Counted from the stretch's first letter, positions 24,060 to 36,960 are shown. The stretch: DNA of 64,000 nt from Gibbula magus (GCA_936450465.1 OW388302.1:14843530-14907529), one strand, 5' to 3'. A program made the numbers and translations. The notes: generated by a model from the letters alone, not told the origin.

Positions 24060-24800
24060 AAAAGCGCCCGGTGCAGTGACCCACGCACAAACATGCATAC
24101 AATCAGACGACGTCGTCAGTAGACGACGCGGACCCAACAAGCACTAGTACAGGTAACGACTCCCTGTGTCCTCTCCGGTACCGAAGGGTTAGCCTTATCA
24201 AACCTGAGACAGCGTCGTCTCGAGAAGGTGTCATTTCGAAAAGACGTCGTTTCGAAACGCTCCCTTTGCCTTCCAACAGGCGGAGTCTTCACACCAGCAA
24301 GTGTCGTCATCTCCCTATCGTCAGACGACGAAGACAACCTCTCCTAGGCATCGTTCCGAAACGCCGTCGGAGCAAGGCGAACGAGTGGACAGAAGACGGA
24401 GCGTCTGAGCGAACGAGAGGCAGTCAGACGACACACCTCCTAACCGACGCTACAGGCGAGAAGCGACAGTCCTCCAAGCACGTGCTAAGCACTCACGCAC
24501 GAGCTAGCACGTGTCGCCCGAGTTGCAATGTACAACTCCCCAAACCGAGGCAGCTAGAAGCATTGACCTAGATAACCCTACAGTGGAGATACACACTGTA
24601 GAAGGAAAACAAAAAAACCTCTCTTCCAAACAAGCTGGGGAAGAAGAGCAACACATAACACATCAAATAACTCAAAACAAGAGCTAGAAACCTAGGTCGA
24701 GGGTATTTAATAAAAATATTGCAAACTCTGGGAGCTAGCAAAATGGACGTCCAATCATGCTCGTGACAAAGAAAGAAGTGACGTCACTAGGGATAATCCT
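24060..24800. other. GC/CpG-rich block of unknown origin
   Basis: This block is strikingly richer in G, C and CpG than its surroundings and repeats the words GACGAC/GTCGTC and TTTCGAA. It has open frames on both strands (24266-24571 plus, 24116-24337 minus) whose Arg/Ser-rich products look compositional and match nothing I recognise. It could be a CpG-rich promoter or 5' exon for the minus-strand CARD gene, or a decayed foreign element. Confidence 0.4.
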
Positions 24801-25748
24801 CCTAGCGGAGAGCGAGGGAAGAAGTATCTCTCTTCTTTTTAACTGTCTTATATTGGTCGATTGATTCATTGAGAGAGACTCAATGGCTACAGTGAATTAT
24901 CAACTAGAGTATGTAAATAATTACCAGTGGTTGCGGTATTCACTTAATTTTTAGATTTTATTTTACAGAAAAGCATGGCCACTTCCGCTGACCTTGCGAT
25001 TCACATGCCAATTTGTCGCTGTTTGATGTAGGATAGCATTTTTCTCAATCAACATTTGGATTTTAAAAGTTACATTTATTATAATTAGATATTCCATTCT
25101 AAAGATGGAATAATGATAATGACACAATTTGATTTTTTTTCGATTTGGACGATATGCAATAGAGTTAATCATTATTTGGTAATTGTCTGGGATTGGAGTG
25201 GTGTTTTGGATATGCTTTATGGACACTTGCATGTGCATGCTTTTCAATTTCAGCTCTGTGTAATTTAGTCACATTAATAACAGTAAATGAAACACTGGAC
25301 CTGTTTCTTAATGATGATGTTGAAACTGCAAACATATACATGGAACAGACAAAAAAGCTGTAAAATCTGATTAGAATATGGTTTCAGATTTCGGTCATCT
25401 TGGCACCATACAATTTATCAAAAGGTCGGATTCAAGATGTGGGGTCTTCATTTTTAATTGGATAACTTGTGCACCTTACAAGCGTGCTGGAACTTTGATG
25501 GTGATAGCATGCACATGTATGGGAGACTGCTGTACTGGACCTGGTGAGCGAGCTACCACAGACATTGTCCCATACATACTTTGACAATTTATTTACATCC
25601 TTGCAATTACTGGAAGCACTGAGAATAAGGATTTGCAAACAACAGGATTCAGAATTTCACTCTGCTTCCATGAAACAAAGCTCTAAAAGGACATCATTTG
25701 AGTATTCGAATTCAGATCATATCGTCATAACGTGTAAACCACAATGGT
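24801..25748. other. No feature seen
   Basis: AT-rich; only short frames without domains. Confidence 0.4.
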
Positions 25749-26030
25749 GGGGGCGGGATAGCGCAGTGATTAGCGCGTTCGGCTTCGGATCAAGAGGTCC
25801 GGGGTTCGAATCCCGCCAGGGGCACGGCAACTTTGTCTGCAGTAGAGAACTGTTCTACACGCAGTAAGGCTTGAGTACAATGCTACACTGAATTTCAGCG
25901 TAGTACCACCCATGGTTCGCTAATTCCAGCCGTTGCTCGCAGGTTTCACCACAATGCATAGCCACATGGCGTTGCAGGCTTTCTCCCTGCCATAATACTA
26001 GCAGCCGCGATATAAGTGAAAGTGGAGTGG
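25749..26030 (+). mobile_element. tRNA-derived SINE, copy 1
   Basis: The head resembles a tRNA gene: an A-box-like TAGCGCAGTGATTAGCGC and a B-box GGTTCGAATCC. It is followed by a roughly 200-bp tail ending CCGCGATATAAGTGAAA. The tRNA-like part cannot fold as a full functional tRNA. Related copies are at 29809-30095 and 55378-55661 (both minus) and 52565-52795 (plus, decayed), with a tail-only copy at 5690-5906. Confidence 0.85.
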
Positions 26031-27480
26031 AGTACGAAAGTGACATTTTAACTCTTGGCTGTGATCACAGGTCAACTGCTACTATTGATGAATTGTTCTC
26101 ATTCCATTGATCCGTCAGCTATCTTATTGTGGTGGAAGTGTATTAGTCCTTAGTGCAAGATACTGCAGTGAATTATTAACCAATATATGTCTGCATGTTG
26201 TTGAATACGTTATTTACATCCAGTTATCAAAATCTGAATGCTCTGATATTATAAATCAGTAATTACAAAATTGTTACAGTTGACTTGCGTTTATTTTGCT
26301 GTTCAGTATATTTATGTTATAGGTTATATCTGCATTAAAACGTTCAATGCGGGACATATTGAAACGTTAAAGCACTCTTAAACAGTTAGACTTACTGTTG
26401 TGTTGATTAACATAGGCCTAACAACTTATGATACAGTTCACAGTTAATGCAATTTGAGGGAAAAAAATATATAAATCTTTATAGAACAAGACGATGTTTT
26501 AAAAAATAAAAAATAATATGTTGTGAATTATCATCAACTGAAGACCAATAATACGTTTTCATTTAGCATTTAGTCAAATGAAGATGCTTAAGAATTTGCA
26601 TAACAAAAGTTTTGACGTTATTTCAAACGCGCCACAATACAGTGAGTGATGTCCATTGTGTCTGTCACATATCTCTCGCCCCAGAATTTTATTTTACATA
26701 GGATATAATATTATCAATACAAAAGGTTAACTGTCATTGACTGAAAACAGAGCAACAAGTCGTTCATCATTAAACGTTTAAAGGAAGGGAGAAAATCATT
26801 TTACAAAGAGAGATGTGTGTGTTTCAGAGGGAGATAATCATGAAACGTAATTCTGGCATAAGATTGGTCACACTTTCGTCACTGCAGTGAAAATATGAAT
26901 TATATTTTCACTGCATTGAACATTTGACTTTCTACTCTGTTTGAGCAAATACATATTATATTTCATTAAATAATCAAATATTTCATTACTAAGTTATTAA
27001 TAAAACGAGATATGTAATCATCCGAAACAATTAAAATGGATATTGATAAGGAAGTAAAAATAACACTCGAAACAATGGTGAAAACCAGTCATTTTGAAAT
27101 AACATTTCAACAGATTTGTCATTCCTTGGAATTTAGCTTATGATGTCAATATGTGTAATAAAACCAATGGTAAGTGTAATTGAATTAATAATGACTTACC
27201 AGCAAACTTGTTTGAATAATCCGTTGAGACACAGAGGAGTTAGGCAAGGAGAAGACCCTAGTCGAGTGCTATTAACAGCAAGCCTCGGTGAGAGACTTTC
27301 ACTTTGTACATATCCGTAGGAATGTGCAGGAAGGAAGTTCGGTAGGGACTGTGGGTTGATACCTCCTGTAATTGACTGAAGGCTTTTGCAGAATAATATT
27401 ATATAAAGCATATTTTATTGTCTCATAAATAATTTAGAATGAAAATAAGTGTGCACATCTACAAACACTTTCATTACTAT
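26031..27480. other. No gene seen
   Basis: AT-rich. A small palindrome around 26881-26930 (CACTGCAGTGAAAATA with TATTTTCACTGCA) is a motif also present in the hairpin repeats at 36410-36450. Confidence 0.4.
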
Positions 27481-27725
27481 AAGTAATAAAAAAACATGCT
27501 TAATTAACCCTTTATGTAGATTGTACACTCAAGGGTGGTATCCTATAGAAATTTAAGATTTTTCTTCAGTTTTGACTTATAAGTTTTCAGTATTGGATTT
27601 AACTGTCAGTAATAAAAGAAACATGCTTAATTAACCCTTTATGAAGAGTGTACACTCAAGGGGGGGGAGGGGGGGGGGGGGTATTTTTCAAAAATTTTGA
27701 CTTAAGTTCTAGTTTTGAACTTTCT
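27481..27725. repeat. Two-copy tandem repeat of about 127 bp, second copy interrupted by a G run
   Basis: ACATGCTTAATTAACCCTTT and the following text occur at about 27495 and 27622. The second unit contains a run of G (27660-27683) where the first has CAAGGGTGG, suggesting local expansion of a G tract. Confidence 0.7.
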
Positions 27726-29711
27726 ATTCACAAAGAGGGTCACCCAAAAGTGAGTTAAGTCGTTTAAAAACCTTCAATTGCTCAGGGGAAATACTAGCAA
27801 CAGTGAATTCCGTGAAGTCTTTAACATGAGAAACTAGCAGATCATCAGTCGATGTTGAAGTCCACCCATTCCCTCCAATATGGCCGACGAGGAAGGGAAA
27901 ACGAAACATATTGACATTACCACAGATGAATGCTGTTTATGTGCTATCTTGACAAAAATGCACAAGACACATTTAAGTGATACAAGTATTCACTTGCAGG
28001 CTATTTGTTGAACATATTTCATTTGAAGTGTAAAACGGCCAAAGAGTAATGCACTGACCTAAGTCGGGAACTAAGGGTTAAGCCTAACCATTTGCAGACT
28101 TAGAAGTTAAGTAAGAAGGAAAACTTAAGTCTAAGACTTTTTATGCATTCGACTTAGGAAACACTTCAGTCATGTCTTCAGGTTTTTATAGTGGATTTTA
28201 AGTAATGTTAAGACTTAAGTCCTTTTAAGAATACTGTCCAATGTTATTATTATTAATATGAACCCTCTCTTGCAGCAAGGACAGGTCATTTTAACACCCC
28301 ATCATTCAGAGAGACTACGCCATATGAATACCAAGTTTGACATATCAATGCCATAGTTAAATTGTGTAATTGTCGGTATCTATATATATATTGAGTAATG
28401 TGGCCCACCATTAAACAATAAGAGGCGGAACTAGAAATGTAGAGGAATACCTTATTCCGTCTTATAATCATCCGTCATATCTACATGATGGTTTATGTGG
28501 CATGTCATTAAACGATATGACCTGTTGCCAAAATAAACAACAGAAGTGTGAAGGAATATACATCGACTGGACTGATGTTTACTCTTATATATATATATAC
28601 ACACACGAACATAGATACATATTTACATAGATACAAAGATACATAGATAATGAATCCTTAGTAGACACGATTCTCCCCTTATATCTTTAAATATTTGATA
28701 AACGTACCACTAACTATACAATTCCTCAAAACTTGTTCAGATTTCCCATAAGCTGAGACTGTTCATATACAGTACAGTACACTTATATCCGGGTTGTGTC
28801 CTGATTCAACACCAGGGCGGAAAAAACACTTGACATTCTCGTGACTATATACATTGTATATATGATGTATACTGAAGTAAACAAATTGTGTTATATATGT
28901 ATATAAATATTATAATTAAGTTACCCGTCTTAATAGTAAGCTGATTGTCATATAATTATTTTATATAATAGCGACATAGTAAATGGAAAAATTCATTAGA
29001 GTCGAAAATCAACAACTGAAGTAATCACTATTGGTCGAGTAAACATATAATGAATCCTTAATGTGATTGCCAGGGTATTGACATGTTTTACAAGGGGCTG
29101 AAGTCAGAAGCGGTATATTGGTCCACAATGACATTAAGTTGTGTTTATATAAAACGTTGTGATAATCTGTCTTCTCTTCTTAGCACTGCGTTTACATTCA
29201 GTTATTGTCGGATTAGAGTATATTGGTCCACAATGACATTAAGTGGACAGAGACGAGTGATGGCCAGCGGTTCCTACTTCTCTCTGATGGTGACGAACAC
29301 AGCTGTGACGCAATCAGTGCTAACTAGTGCTAACTAATTATCAAATAAATATATCGATAACATCAACTAGAAAAGCAAAAGACTAGTGCTAACAACGCCA
29401 AAGTTGTTTATCACAAATTATAATTATATCTATATCACTCATGTTGTTATTGAATAAATATATTCATGTGTTTTTATTACTTTTTGGTCTATTCCACTAT
29501 TCTAGTAGGGGTCACAGGAGCTAATTAACCTGTTTACTGAACCGTTAAAGTGTCTGCGAAATGAAGCGTCGGCGTGTTGGGAGCCGACCGCATCAGTTGA
29601 TTTTGATAAAGAGCGTACACGTAGTTCTTGGTCGTATAATAAGGTCATGCACTGGTTCGTTGTCAGACAAGTGATTTTTATACCTATACTAGTGTTTTCC
29701 GAGTGTATGAG
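27726..29711. other. No gene seen; one short direct repeat
   Basis: No supported coding frame. The word TATATTGGTCCACAATGACA recurs with the following ATTAAGT at about 29112 and 29218, 106 bp apart. Confidence 0.4.
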
Positions 29712-29794
29712 CTGATACATCAAGTGAGTGAGTGAGTTATTGTTTAACGCTGCTTCGGCAGTATTGCAGCCATTAGCGGCGACTGATACATCAA
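29712..29794 (-). mobile_element. 59-bp truncated SINE with 12-bp target duplication
   Basis: CTGATACATCAA at 29712-29723 and 29783-29794 flanks a 59-bp insert starting with GTGAGTGAGTGAG and containing TTTAACGCTGCTTCGGC. The insert resembles the tail of a gastropod-type SINE in reverse orientation. The duplication shows this very short piece inserted as such, as expected from extreme 5' truncation during target-primed reverse transcription. Confidence 0.75.
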
Positions 29795-29797
29795 CAG

Positions 29798-30106
29798 CTT
29801 GAAGAAGAGTGAGCGAGTTGGGGTTTAACGCCAACTTCAAGAGTATATCGCGGCTGCTAGTATTATGGCAGGGAGAAAGCCCGCAACGCCATGTGGCTAT
29901 GCACTGCGGTGAAACCTTCGAGCAGCGCCATGGGTGGTACTACGCTGAAATTCAGTGTAGCATTGCACCCAAACCTTACTGCGTGTAGAACAGTTCTCTA
30001 CTGCAGACAAAGTTGCCGTGCCCCTGGCGGGATTCAAACCCCGGACCTCTTGATCCGAAGCCGAAGGCGCTAACCACTGCGCTATCTCGCCCCCGCTTGA
30101 AGAAGA
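29798..30106 (-). mobile_element. tRNA-derived SINE, copy 2, with 11-bp target duplication
   Basis: CTTGAAGAAGA at 29798-29808 and 30096-30106 flanks a 287-bp SINE in minus orientation. The tRNA-like head ends at 30095 (complement of GGGGGCGAGATAGCGCAG) and the tail lies near 29809. Being near full length with an intact duplication, it is the best reference copy in the window. Confidence 0.88.
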
Positions 30107-31050
30107 AGCCCCTTCCGCGCTGCAAGGCGCAAGCGCAAGAGCTCTCTCGTCAATATGTTAGTGTATGAGCTCATACACTTGGAAAAATATAGGTATAAAC
30201 TACTTACACCTCACTTTCCTCAGTTAATACAATTGTATATATATATTGTTGACTTCAAAAGTTTTCAAAACCTGAGATGGACCCAATCTATCATGCCACG
30301 CGATGTAAATTTCATGTGTGACATCTTGGCAGACGCTATTGCAATGCGTTGTAATGTTATTGTAGTGAATGCACGCGCATTTGTGCTCACGTGGTTAGGC
30401 TCTTAGGAAGATCCCAATGATGTGCCCATGCATTTCACGAATGCCCCTCTAGTGGAGAACAACTTCTTACGTACCAACACTGATACTGTTTCTAACAGTC
30501 CTTTGTAAGTTTATGTATAAAAGCCCTGCGTTAATATAGAAGGGTTGCATGTTCGATTCCCTGACTCATTCATTACAAAATCAATTTGTCATAATAGAGA
30601 TGTTTAAGAGTCTTTTCAGATTAAAAAAAAAATACATTCTTCTTTGTAAAGTGTAATAGCCATGTATAACTGTGAAGGTAATTTAGGAAAGTGTAGGTGT
30701 ATTTAAAAAGTGGAAGTGTATTGAAAAAGGTATCTAAGTGCATTGGGTAAAGTAAACGTGTATTTAACCCTAATACACTGAGTTTGGTAACTGTAGTTAG
30801 AAAATGACGAGTGGAGGGAAAGAAATTCTTTAACTGTGTATCTATAACATCTATAATAGGATATTTTCTACATTTCATTACTGCGCTTGACGTGAATATA
30901 CACCAAGGGATCCTGACATGACACGCTAACCTTAAGATAATGTGTAAATACATCAAAGTATGCGTTCACAAATGGTAAGCGTGACAAGGGTAAGCTGGAG
31001 AACCATTTGTTGATATGAGCAATAATCACTGGAGAAAGATAACTTAGACG
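30107..31050. other. No gene seen
   Basis: AT-rich, no domains recognised in the short frames. Confidence 0.4.
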
Positions 31051-31290
31051 GGTTAAGGCCAACTTCCCAATGCAAGGCATTACTATTGCCAGTCTCCATT
31101 ACTGGCTGATTTAGGCCTTGCCGTATTTCTTTAAACATCTTTGTTTAGAAATTCAGGCCCGCTAAGCATTTCTGATGCAGCGATTCTCTATCTTGGCACA
31201 ACAAAGCGAGGGAAATACCGCAAGGCTTAAATCAGCCAGTAATGCAGACTGAAAGGAGTTATGCCTTGCGTTTGGAAGTTGGGTTAAGGC
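31051..31290. mobile_element. 222-bp Mutator-type MITE with 9-bp target duplication
   Basis: GGTTAAGGC at 31051-31059 and 31282-31290 flanks 222 bp whose ends are inverted: CAACTTCCCAATGCAAGG on the left, GCGTTTGGAAGTTG on the right. The pairing runs for about 80 bp into each arm (TTACTGGCTGATTTA with TAAATCAGCCAGTAA). The terminal sequence differs from the element at 601-1157, so it is another family with the same 9-bp duplication length. Confidence 0.8.
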
Positions 31291-31591
31291 TGGTATTTAA
31301 ATTTTTACACAAATGTATGTCTTATTTACATTTACTTTGAGGAAATTGCCAATGAACAATGACTCAAAGGATCACATATATGATATTCTTCATCAGTTAA
31401 TTTTTGTGTTTCAAATGTATCACTTGCTTAAAATAATTAACCTTTTGCATGAATGTATATAATGTAAATAAATGTAACAGGCAGGTAACTGAGTGTATAA
31501 GTACACTCGAATGCTTGAATATGCACCGAATAATTATTTTGTCATCATTAGATAATAGCATTGATGTTATCTGCCTGACAATACATTAATG

Positions 31592-31766
31592 ACACGTGCA
31601 CACTATTATTGTATTGTTTTATAGGGAATCGTTTCTTTGCTCGTATTGGTATTTTCACGTTCATCAAATTGTTTCATTGCAATTATTTATTGATTCAGAT
31701 GTACACTATTAATCAGGGGCTTTATTTGGACTAGGATTTCCTATAAAGGTAGTAAGTAGCCCATTT
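31592..31766. repeat. Dispersed repeat, copy 2
   Basis: Direct-orientation match to 6765-6953, from CACACTATTATTGTATTG to AAGGTAGTAAGTAGCCCA. It lacks about 20 bp relative to copy 1. Confidence 0.7.
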
Positions 31767-31769
31767 GAA

Positions 31770-32060
31770 TACACATAGACATATACTTTATTTAGATCAT
31801 ATCTCACATAAAATACATATAAAACATACATATAGATAGAACATAAACGTTACTCAACCTTGAAGGGTCATCTAATAATAATAAATGTATTAATCATTCT
31901 TAAAATTGATAAACGTTGTAATACACAAAATATAAATCTATCCATATTGTTTCAATTGGTAAACTATAAAAGCAGGTTTTGGCAGTAACATATACATGAT
32001 GTAGATCTGAACTTGGAGAGGACAGAGCGGATGAAGGGGCCTACTCACACTCACATAACT
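31770..32060 (-). mobile_element. Decayed LINE 3' end, same family as 1200-1665
   Basis: AAGCAGGTTTTGGCAGTAAC near 31972 matches the coding end of the fragment at 1200-1665, and the AT-rich 3' UTR lies on the same side. The frame is broken and the tail is degenerate. Confidence 0.5.
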
Positions 32061-32584
32061 TCCATAATCATAGTGAAATTACGCATCTTTAAACAGCTGC
32101 TTGACTTCCATTATAATTCATTCATTCCAATCACTTACATATTTCTGCATACACATATTACTCATATCATCTGATTTAAATATCCTACTTTAGTAAAATA
32201 CCATCATAAAAGCGTTACATGAGACTAAGACAGGGAAACTAGGATTTCATTCTCCTCAACTATTCACCACTTAAACTGACATTTTAATCTGGACATTTGA
32301 GCTTGTTATCCTATTTGTTTTGGGAATAAGTTGTTTGAAGTTGAAGGACAGGTCAAACACACGCATAATGACTAAATGAGTTAAACACCATTCAGAGCAA
32401 AATAAACTTGCAGCCTAATAGTGATGGAAAAATATCATGATATATCATACATGTAGGCATTTCGACTTTTCCTCGTGAACGACTGGTGTATATTGTGTAT
32501 GGATCAAATTGGTCAATGCTGATTATAAAGTTGTTAAGTCTGAGGCCCTTTCTGTATTTTACTCAAATCCAAAACACTGGATTC

Positions 32585-32850
32585 TGTGCTCAAGTCAAGT
32601 CAAGTCAGGTCAACTCAAATCAGGGTCCAAGGTCCAAGGTCCAAGGTCCAAATCAAGTCCAAAGTCAAGCACAAGTCAAGTCCAAAGTCAAGTCCAAAAT
32701 CAAGATCAAAATGAAAATCAAAGTCACACATATCTATTCCCTTATATATAACACATGGACGTGTCTATAACCCACATATATATTCCCTTAGATATTACAA
32801 ATGGACTTGTCTATAACCCAAATATGTATTCCCTTATTTATTACACTTTC
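32585..32850 (+). repeat. Short imperfect tandem repeats
   Basis: AAGTCAAGTC and GTCCAAGGTCCAAG repeats at 32590-32720 give way at 32733-32850 to two to three copies of the 46-bp unit (ATGGACGTGTCTATAACCC) found as an array at 33414-33812. Confidence 0.75.
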
Positions 32851-33413
32851 GTTGAAGATACTACTGCTGTGAAACATCGAAATTTTATTCAACACTGTTG
32901 TGAAACATTGCACGTGAAAGCGATCACAGTCGGAACTACTTTCCAGTAGTCACATATGGCGTTTGGGATTGCACTGGATTTCTACGGTCACGATCTATCT
33001 CATGAAGTCTTATGATTATATTGTACGGACGCTTCTATCACAGTCAGTATCACTTGGTTGATTCGGAGTTAGTTCCCTTGACATGTAATCTTGTGAGGGC
33101 TCTCGCAATTTGTCCGCCATTTACATGGCGTCGTCATGCAAAATAACGTTGCCTTAGTTTGTAGATTCTAAATTCACAAGGAATAAACTCCATGTTGAAT
33201 ATACGAATCCTGTAATAATCGTCAGTTGAGTATTAATTTGAGAATTCAGAAAATGCTTTTGAACAAATACACTACTTATTCTGAATTATTATGCAACCGT
33301 TGTAATTTGAGAACTATTGAAGATATATTTCATTTTGTTCTTTAGAGAAAGGTGAACAAAACTCATACCAAATCGATTTTGTAATTTTCCAACACAGCAA
33401 AAGTTTGTGGAAC

Positions 33414-33812
33414 TCTATAACCCACATATCCATTCCCTTATATATTACACATGGGCGTGTCTTTAACTCACATAGCCATTCCCTTATATATTACACATGG
33501 ACGTGTCTATAAACCATATATATTCCCTTAAATATTACACATCGTCTTGTCTATAACCCACATATGTATTCCATTATATATTACACATCGACGTGTCTAT
33601 AACCCATATATCTATTCCCTTATATATTACACATGGACGTGTCTATAACCCATATATTTATTCCCTTATATATTACACATGGACGTGTCTATAACTCATA
33701 TATCTATTCCTTTATATATAACACACGGGCGTGTCTATAACCCATATATCTCTTCCCTTATATATAACACATGGACGTGTCTATAACCCACATACATATT
33801 CCCTTATATATC
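33414..33812 (+). repeat. 46-bp tandem array, about nine copies
   Basis: The unit CCCTTATATATTACACATGG, ACGTGTCTATAACCCATATA, TCTATT repeats with scattered substitutions. It ends directly at the start of the satellite-associated module (33818). Confidence 0.85.
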
Positions 33813-33817
33813 ACAAC

Positions 33818-34965
33818 AGTTTGCATCAACTATGAACCACTGTCAAGTCTCACCCTGCAAGGTGTTTCCGGAGACAAGACAAGTTGAAACATCCTGCATA
33901 GTCTAGACTGTCAGAAGGGCTCCAAACCCAGTTTCAAACCCTGGTAATCTCATTAATTCGACCAAACATAAATCAGGCAGTAAACATGTGGTCGGTATTT
34001 GTTATGTAAGTAGATTTAGAAACACTTTATCAGCCAGACGGACATAAAAAGCAGATAAATTGCATTTCTTAGTAAAGGTGTTTCGAGTCTAAATGTAGAC
34101 CAAGTCTATTTTTTTAAATTTAAGTCTATTCTCACACTGATATTAATCAAACGAAACAGAAACAAAATTTATGAGTACTCAACAAAATAGAAGTTATTTT
34201 ACTATTTCAATCGAAAATGTACTTAATAAATCATATTGTAGATGAACTTTGTTTATATGTTATCAATATAGTAAATGTGTTTTGTAAAACACTTATTTTG
34301 TATTTGAAACACTAACATAACAATGTAGACTAAAATTTAGTCTATGAAATATATAATTTTTGAAATAAATCATTACATGCTTTTCAACATTTGTATTTCT
34401 AAGTCTCAAATTGCTGTAGCCTAGACTTGCTGAAGGAGAACCTAGACTGTATTAAAGGCTCCTTTTTATTTACAGTCCTGAAGCTGGACTAATAACAATG
34501 GTACTAGTCAAGATAAAGATTCAAAATACATCTTTAAAAACATGACAGTTTGGCAGCATGGTAAACTGTCTCTCAATGGGGGTCATCTCACATAGTTTTG
34601 GGGTTATTTTAAAGGTAGGTGGCTGTAATAGCAGTTACCATGGCTACTACACGTTGAAGATACTGATATGTTAGGCCGATGTGTATGATTAGGTCAAATT
34701 TACTAACAATACAATCATTTTATATCCTTTGTTTGATCTTACCCTCTACTGTTTCTGGAATTGGAACTTTTTTGTAAATTCACCACGTTCAATTATTGAC
34801 ACTTTTAATGAAGCCAGCAATCCACGTTGTGGTTTATGCCGATACACATACACATTTATGATACACCTACACATTTATGATACACATACACATTTATGAT
34901 ATAGCTGAATTTTTCTGATATATCTACTGTGTAACAACTATAACCTTTGTTACACCCCCCTCATC
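33818..34965 (+). repeat. Satellite-associated module, copy 2
   Basis: Co-linear with 7708-8615 over its length, apart from about 170 extra bp at 34326-34496. It leads straight into a second 55-bp satellite array, so module and array moved or were duplicated together. Confidence 0.75.
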
Positions 34966-35705
34966 GAGATTATTCAAGTTATATCTTCCGACGTAATCTG
35001 TTACATGCTCTCCCCACAGAGGTTACTCAAATCATATCTTCCCATGTAACCTCTGGTGCATTCTCTCCCCACAGAGGATATTCAAATCATTTCTTCCCGT
35101 GTATCATATGTTACATTCTCTCCCCACAGAGGTTACTCAAATCATACCTTCCCATGTTACCTCTGTTACATTTTCTCCCCACAGAGGTTATTCAAATAAT
35201 TTATTCCCGTGTTACATATGTTACATTCTCTCCCCACAGAGGTTATTCAAATCATATCTTCCCATGTTACCTCTGGTACATTCTCTCTATCGAAGAGATT
35301 TCTCAAATAATATCTTCCCATTTGACCACAGTTACAATCTCTCCCCAAAGAGGATATTCAAATCATATCTTCCCATGTAACATATGTTACATTCTCTCCA
35401 CACAGAAGTTATTCCAATCATGTATTTCCATGTTACCTCTGGTACATTCTCAAATAATATCTTCCCGTGTAACGCATGTTACATTCTCTCCCCATAGTGG
35501 TTACTAAAAACATATCTTCCTAGGTAACCTTTGTTACATTCTCTTCCCGAAAAGATTACTCAAATAATATCTTCCCATTTGACCTCTGTAACAATCTCTC
35601 CCCAAAGAGGTTACTCAAATCATATCTTGCCACGTAACATTTGTTACATTCTCTCATCACAGAGGCTACTCAAATGATATCTTCTCATGAAACCTCTGAT
35701 AACCT
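34966..35705 (+). repeat. 55-bp satellite array, about 13 diverged copies
   Basis: Same monomer as 8616-10774 but with more substitutions and small indels between units (for example TTCAAATAATTTATTCCCG). The higher divergence suggests an older or less homogenised array. The 186-codon open frame across it is not supported as a gene. Confidence 0.85.
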
Positions 35706-36279
35706 CCTTAGTCCACTTATATTTCCAATTATCACTATAACTAGTTGTCTGTTGAGCTGCAGAGGAGTATTGATGCTTTGTCCGTGTCGAATATCGATTA
35801 TAAAATGGATAAAACGAAATGTGTCCTTCTTAAAATATGTTGATCCTTATCACGAAAGGTGGTTCTATAACGGAAACAACTGAAGTTGTATTAACTCCTT
35901 CTTGAGGTTACGTTTACTAGAGATGTGTCAATTATTTTTCCTTAGAGGTAACTCTCCCTTTATATTAATGATAGAAAATCTGAAGGGGGAAACCTCAGAG
36001 TGAAGAGAATGATGTTGTCTTGTCTGGTCATTTTATGAATGCTTCATCTCAAACAGATCCCATTTTGAATCAAGCGTTCCTCAAAAAATATATTAAAAAG
36101 GTATATTTCGATTCCCATTGTCATATGTCAACTACTCTGATCTTATGGTGCAGAATTATGGGCCACCATGGACTATATACATGTATATTGGTCTGTTTAT
36201 ATACTGAAAAGTAAAAGATTCAAAGGTGTTAACACATCAACATCTAATAATAATGCTGTCCCATGTACACTGAGGGGCA
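35706..36279. other. No gene seen
   Basis: Short frames only; no repeat recognised. Confidence 0.4.
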
Positions 36280-36960
36280 AAATAAACTATACCAGATTTT
36301 CAACAGAATGAAACATAAACTATGATATGGTTGATTTTGAATGGCTGTGATAAGGATATTTATTATATGGCGAGCGATGAAATACTGAGATTTATCAGTG
36401 AAATAAACTGTCTATCAAGCTACAGTGAAAATAACTTATATTTTCACTGCGAACGGTGACTGATATCATTTGACGTCATAAAACAATGGTCTCACGCGGC
36501 GAATTGGCTTATGACGTCACAGTGTTACTGTGGTGACGGGCTGTTCCTAGCGGCCGCTCGGCGTGAAAATGACCCTTTTCGGACGTAATTACATGGATAA
36601 TATCATATAATAAATAGAATATCCGTCAATTCTTGACAAATGCCATGTTTATCTCATCTCGTGAGGTAGAAAAGTTATATATGTTCACTCGTGGCTGCGC
36701 CACTCGTGAAAATATAACCTTTCTACCTCACTCGATGAGATAAACATGGTATTAGTCAAGAAAAGACAGATATCCTCTATTTATTACATAATTTGGAGTG
36801 AAATACTCGGTTCTATCAGTGAAATAAACCCTCTATCAAGCTACAGTGGTGATAACCTTTATCACCACTCTACTGAGTGACGATAAACTTTATCACCACT
36901 CGCGTGACGTCATCGGGACAATGTTATGACGTCATATTGTCAGCTTGCGAAGGCTGTACG
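36280..36960. repeat. Fold-back repeat with TGACGTCA words
   Basis: An imperfect inverted repeat spans about 36615-36783: CATGTTTATCTCATC and GAGGTAGAAA on the left pair with TTTCTACCTC and GATGAGATAAACATG on the right, around a CACTCGTG core. The flanks carry a direct repeat (ATCAAGCTACAGTG at 36415 and 36834) and several TGACGTCA/ATGACGTCAT words. Related text is at 49740-49980. It has no coding potential and is probably a MITE family. Confidence 0.6.

Noticed and set aside
24266..24571. 101-codon Arg-rich protein
   Set aside because: Composition follows the GACGAC-rich DNA; frames are open on both strands and match no domain I know.
25749..25830. tRNA gene
   Set aside because: A- and B-box-like sequences are present, but the stems do not fit a full tRNA and the same head recurs with a common 200-bp tail, so it is a SINE.
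34947..35507. 186-codon open frame in the second satellite array
   Set aside because: Same cause as in the first array; the product is only repeats of the translated monomer.
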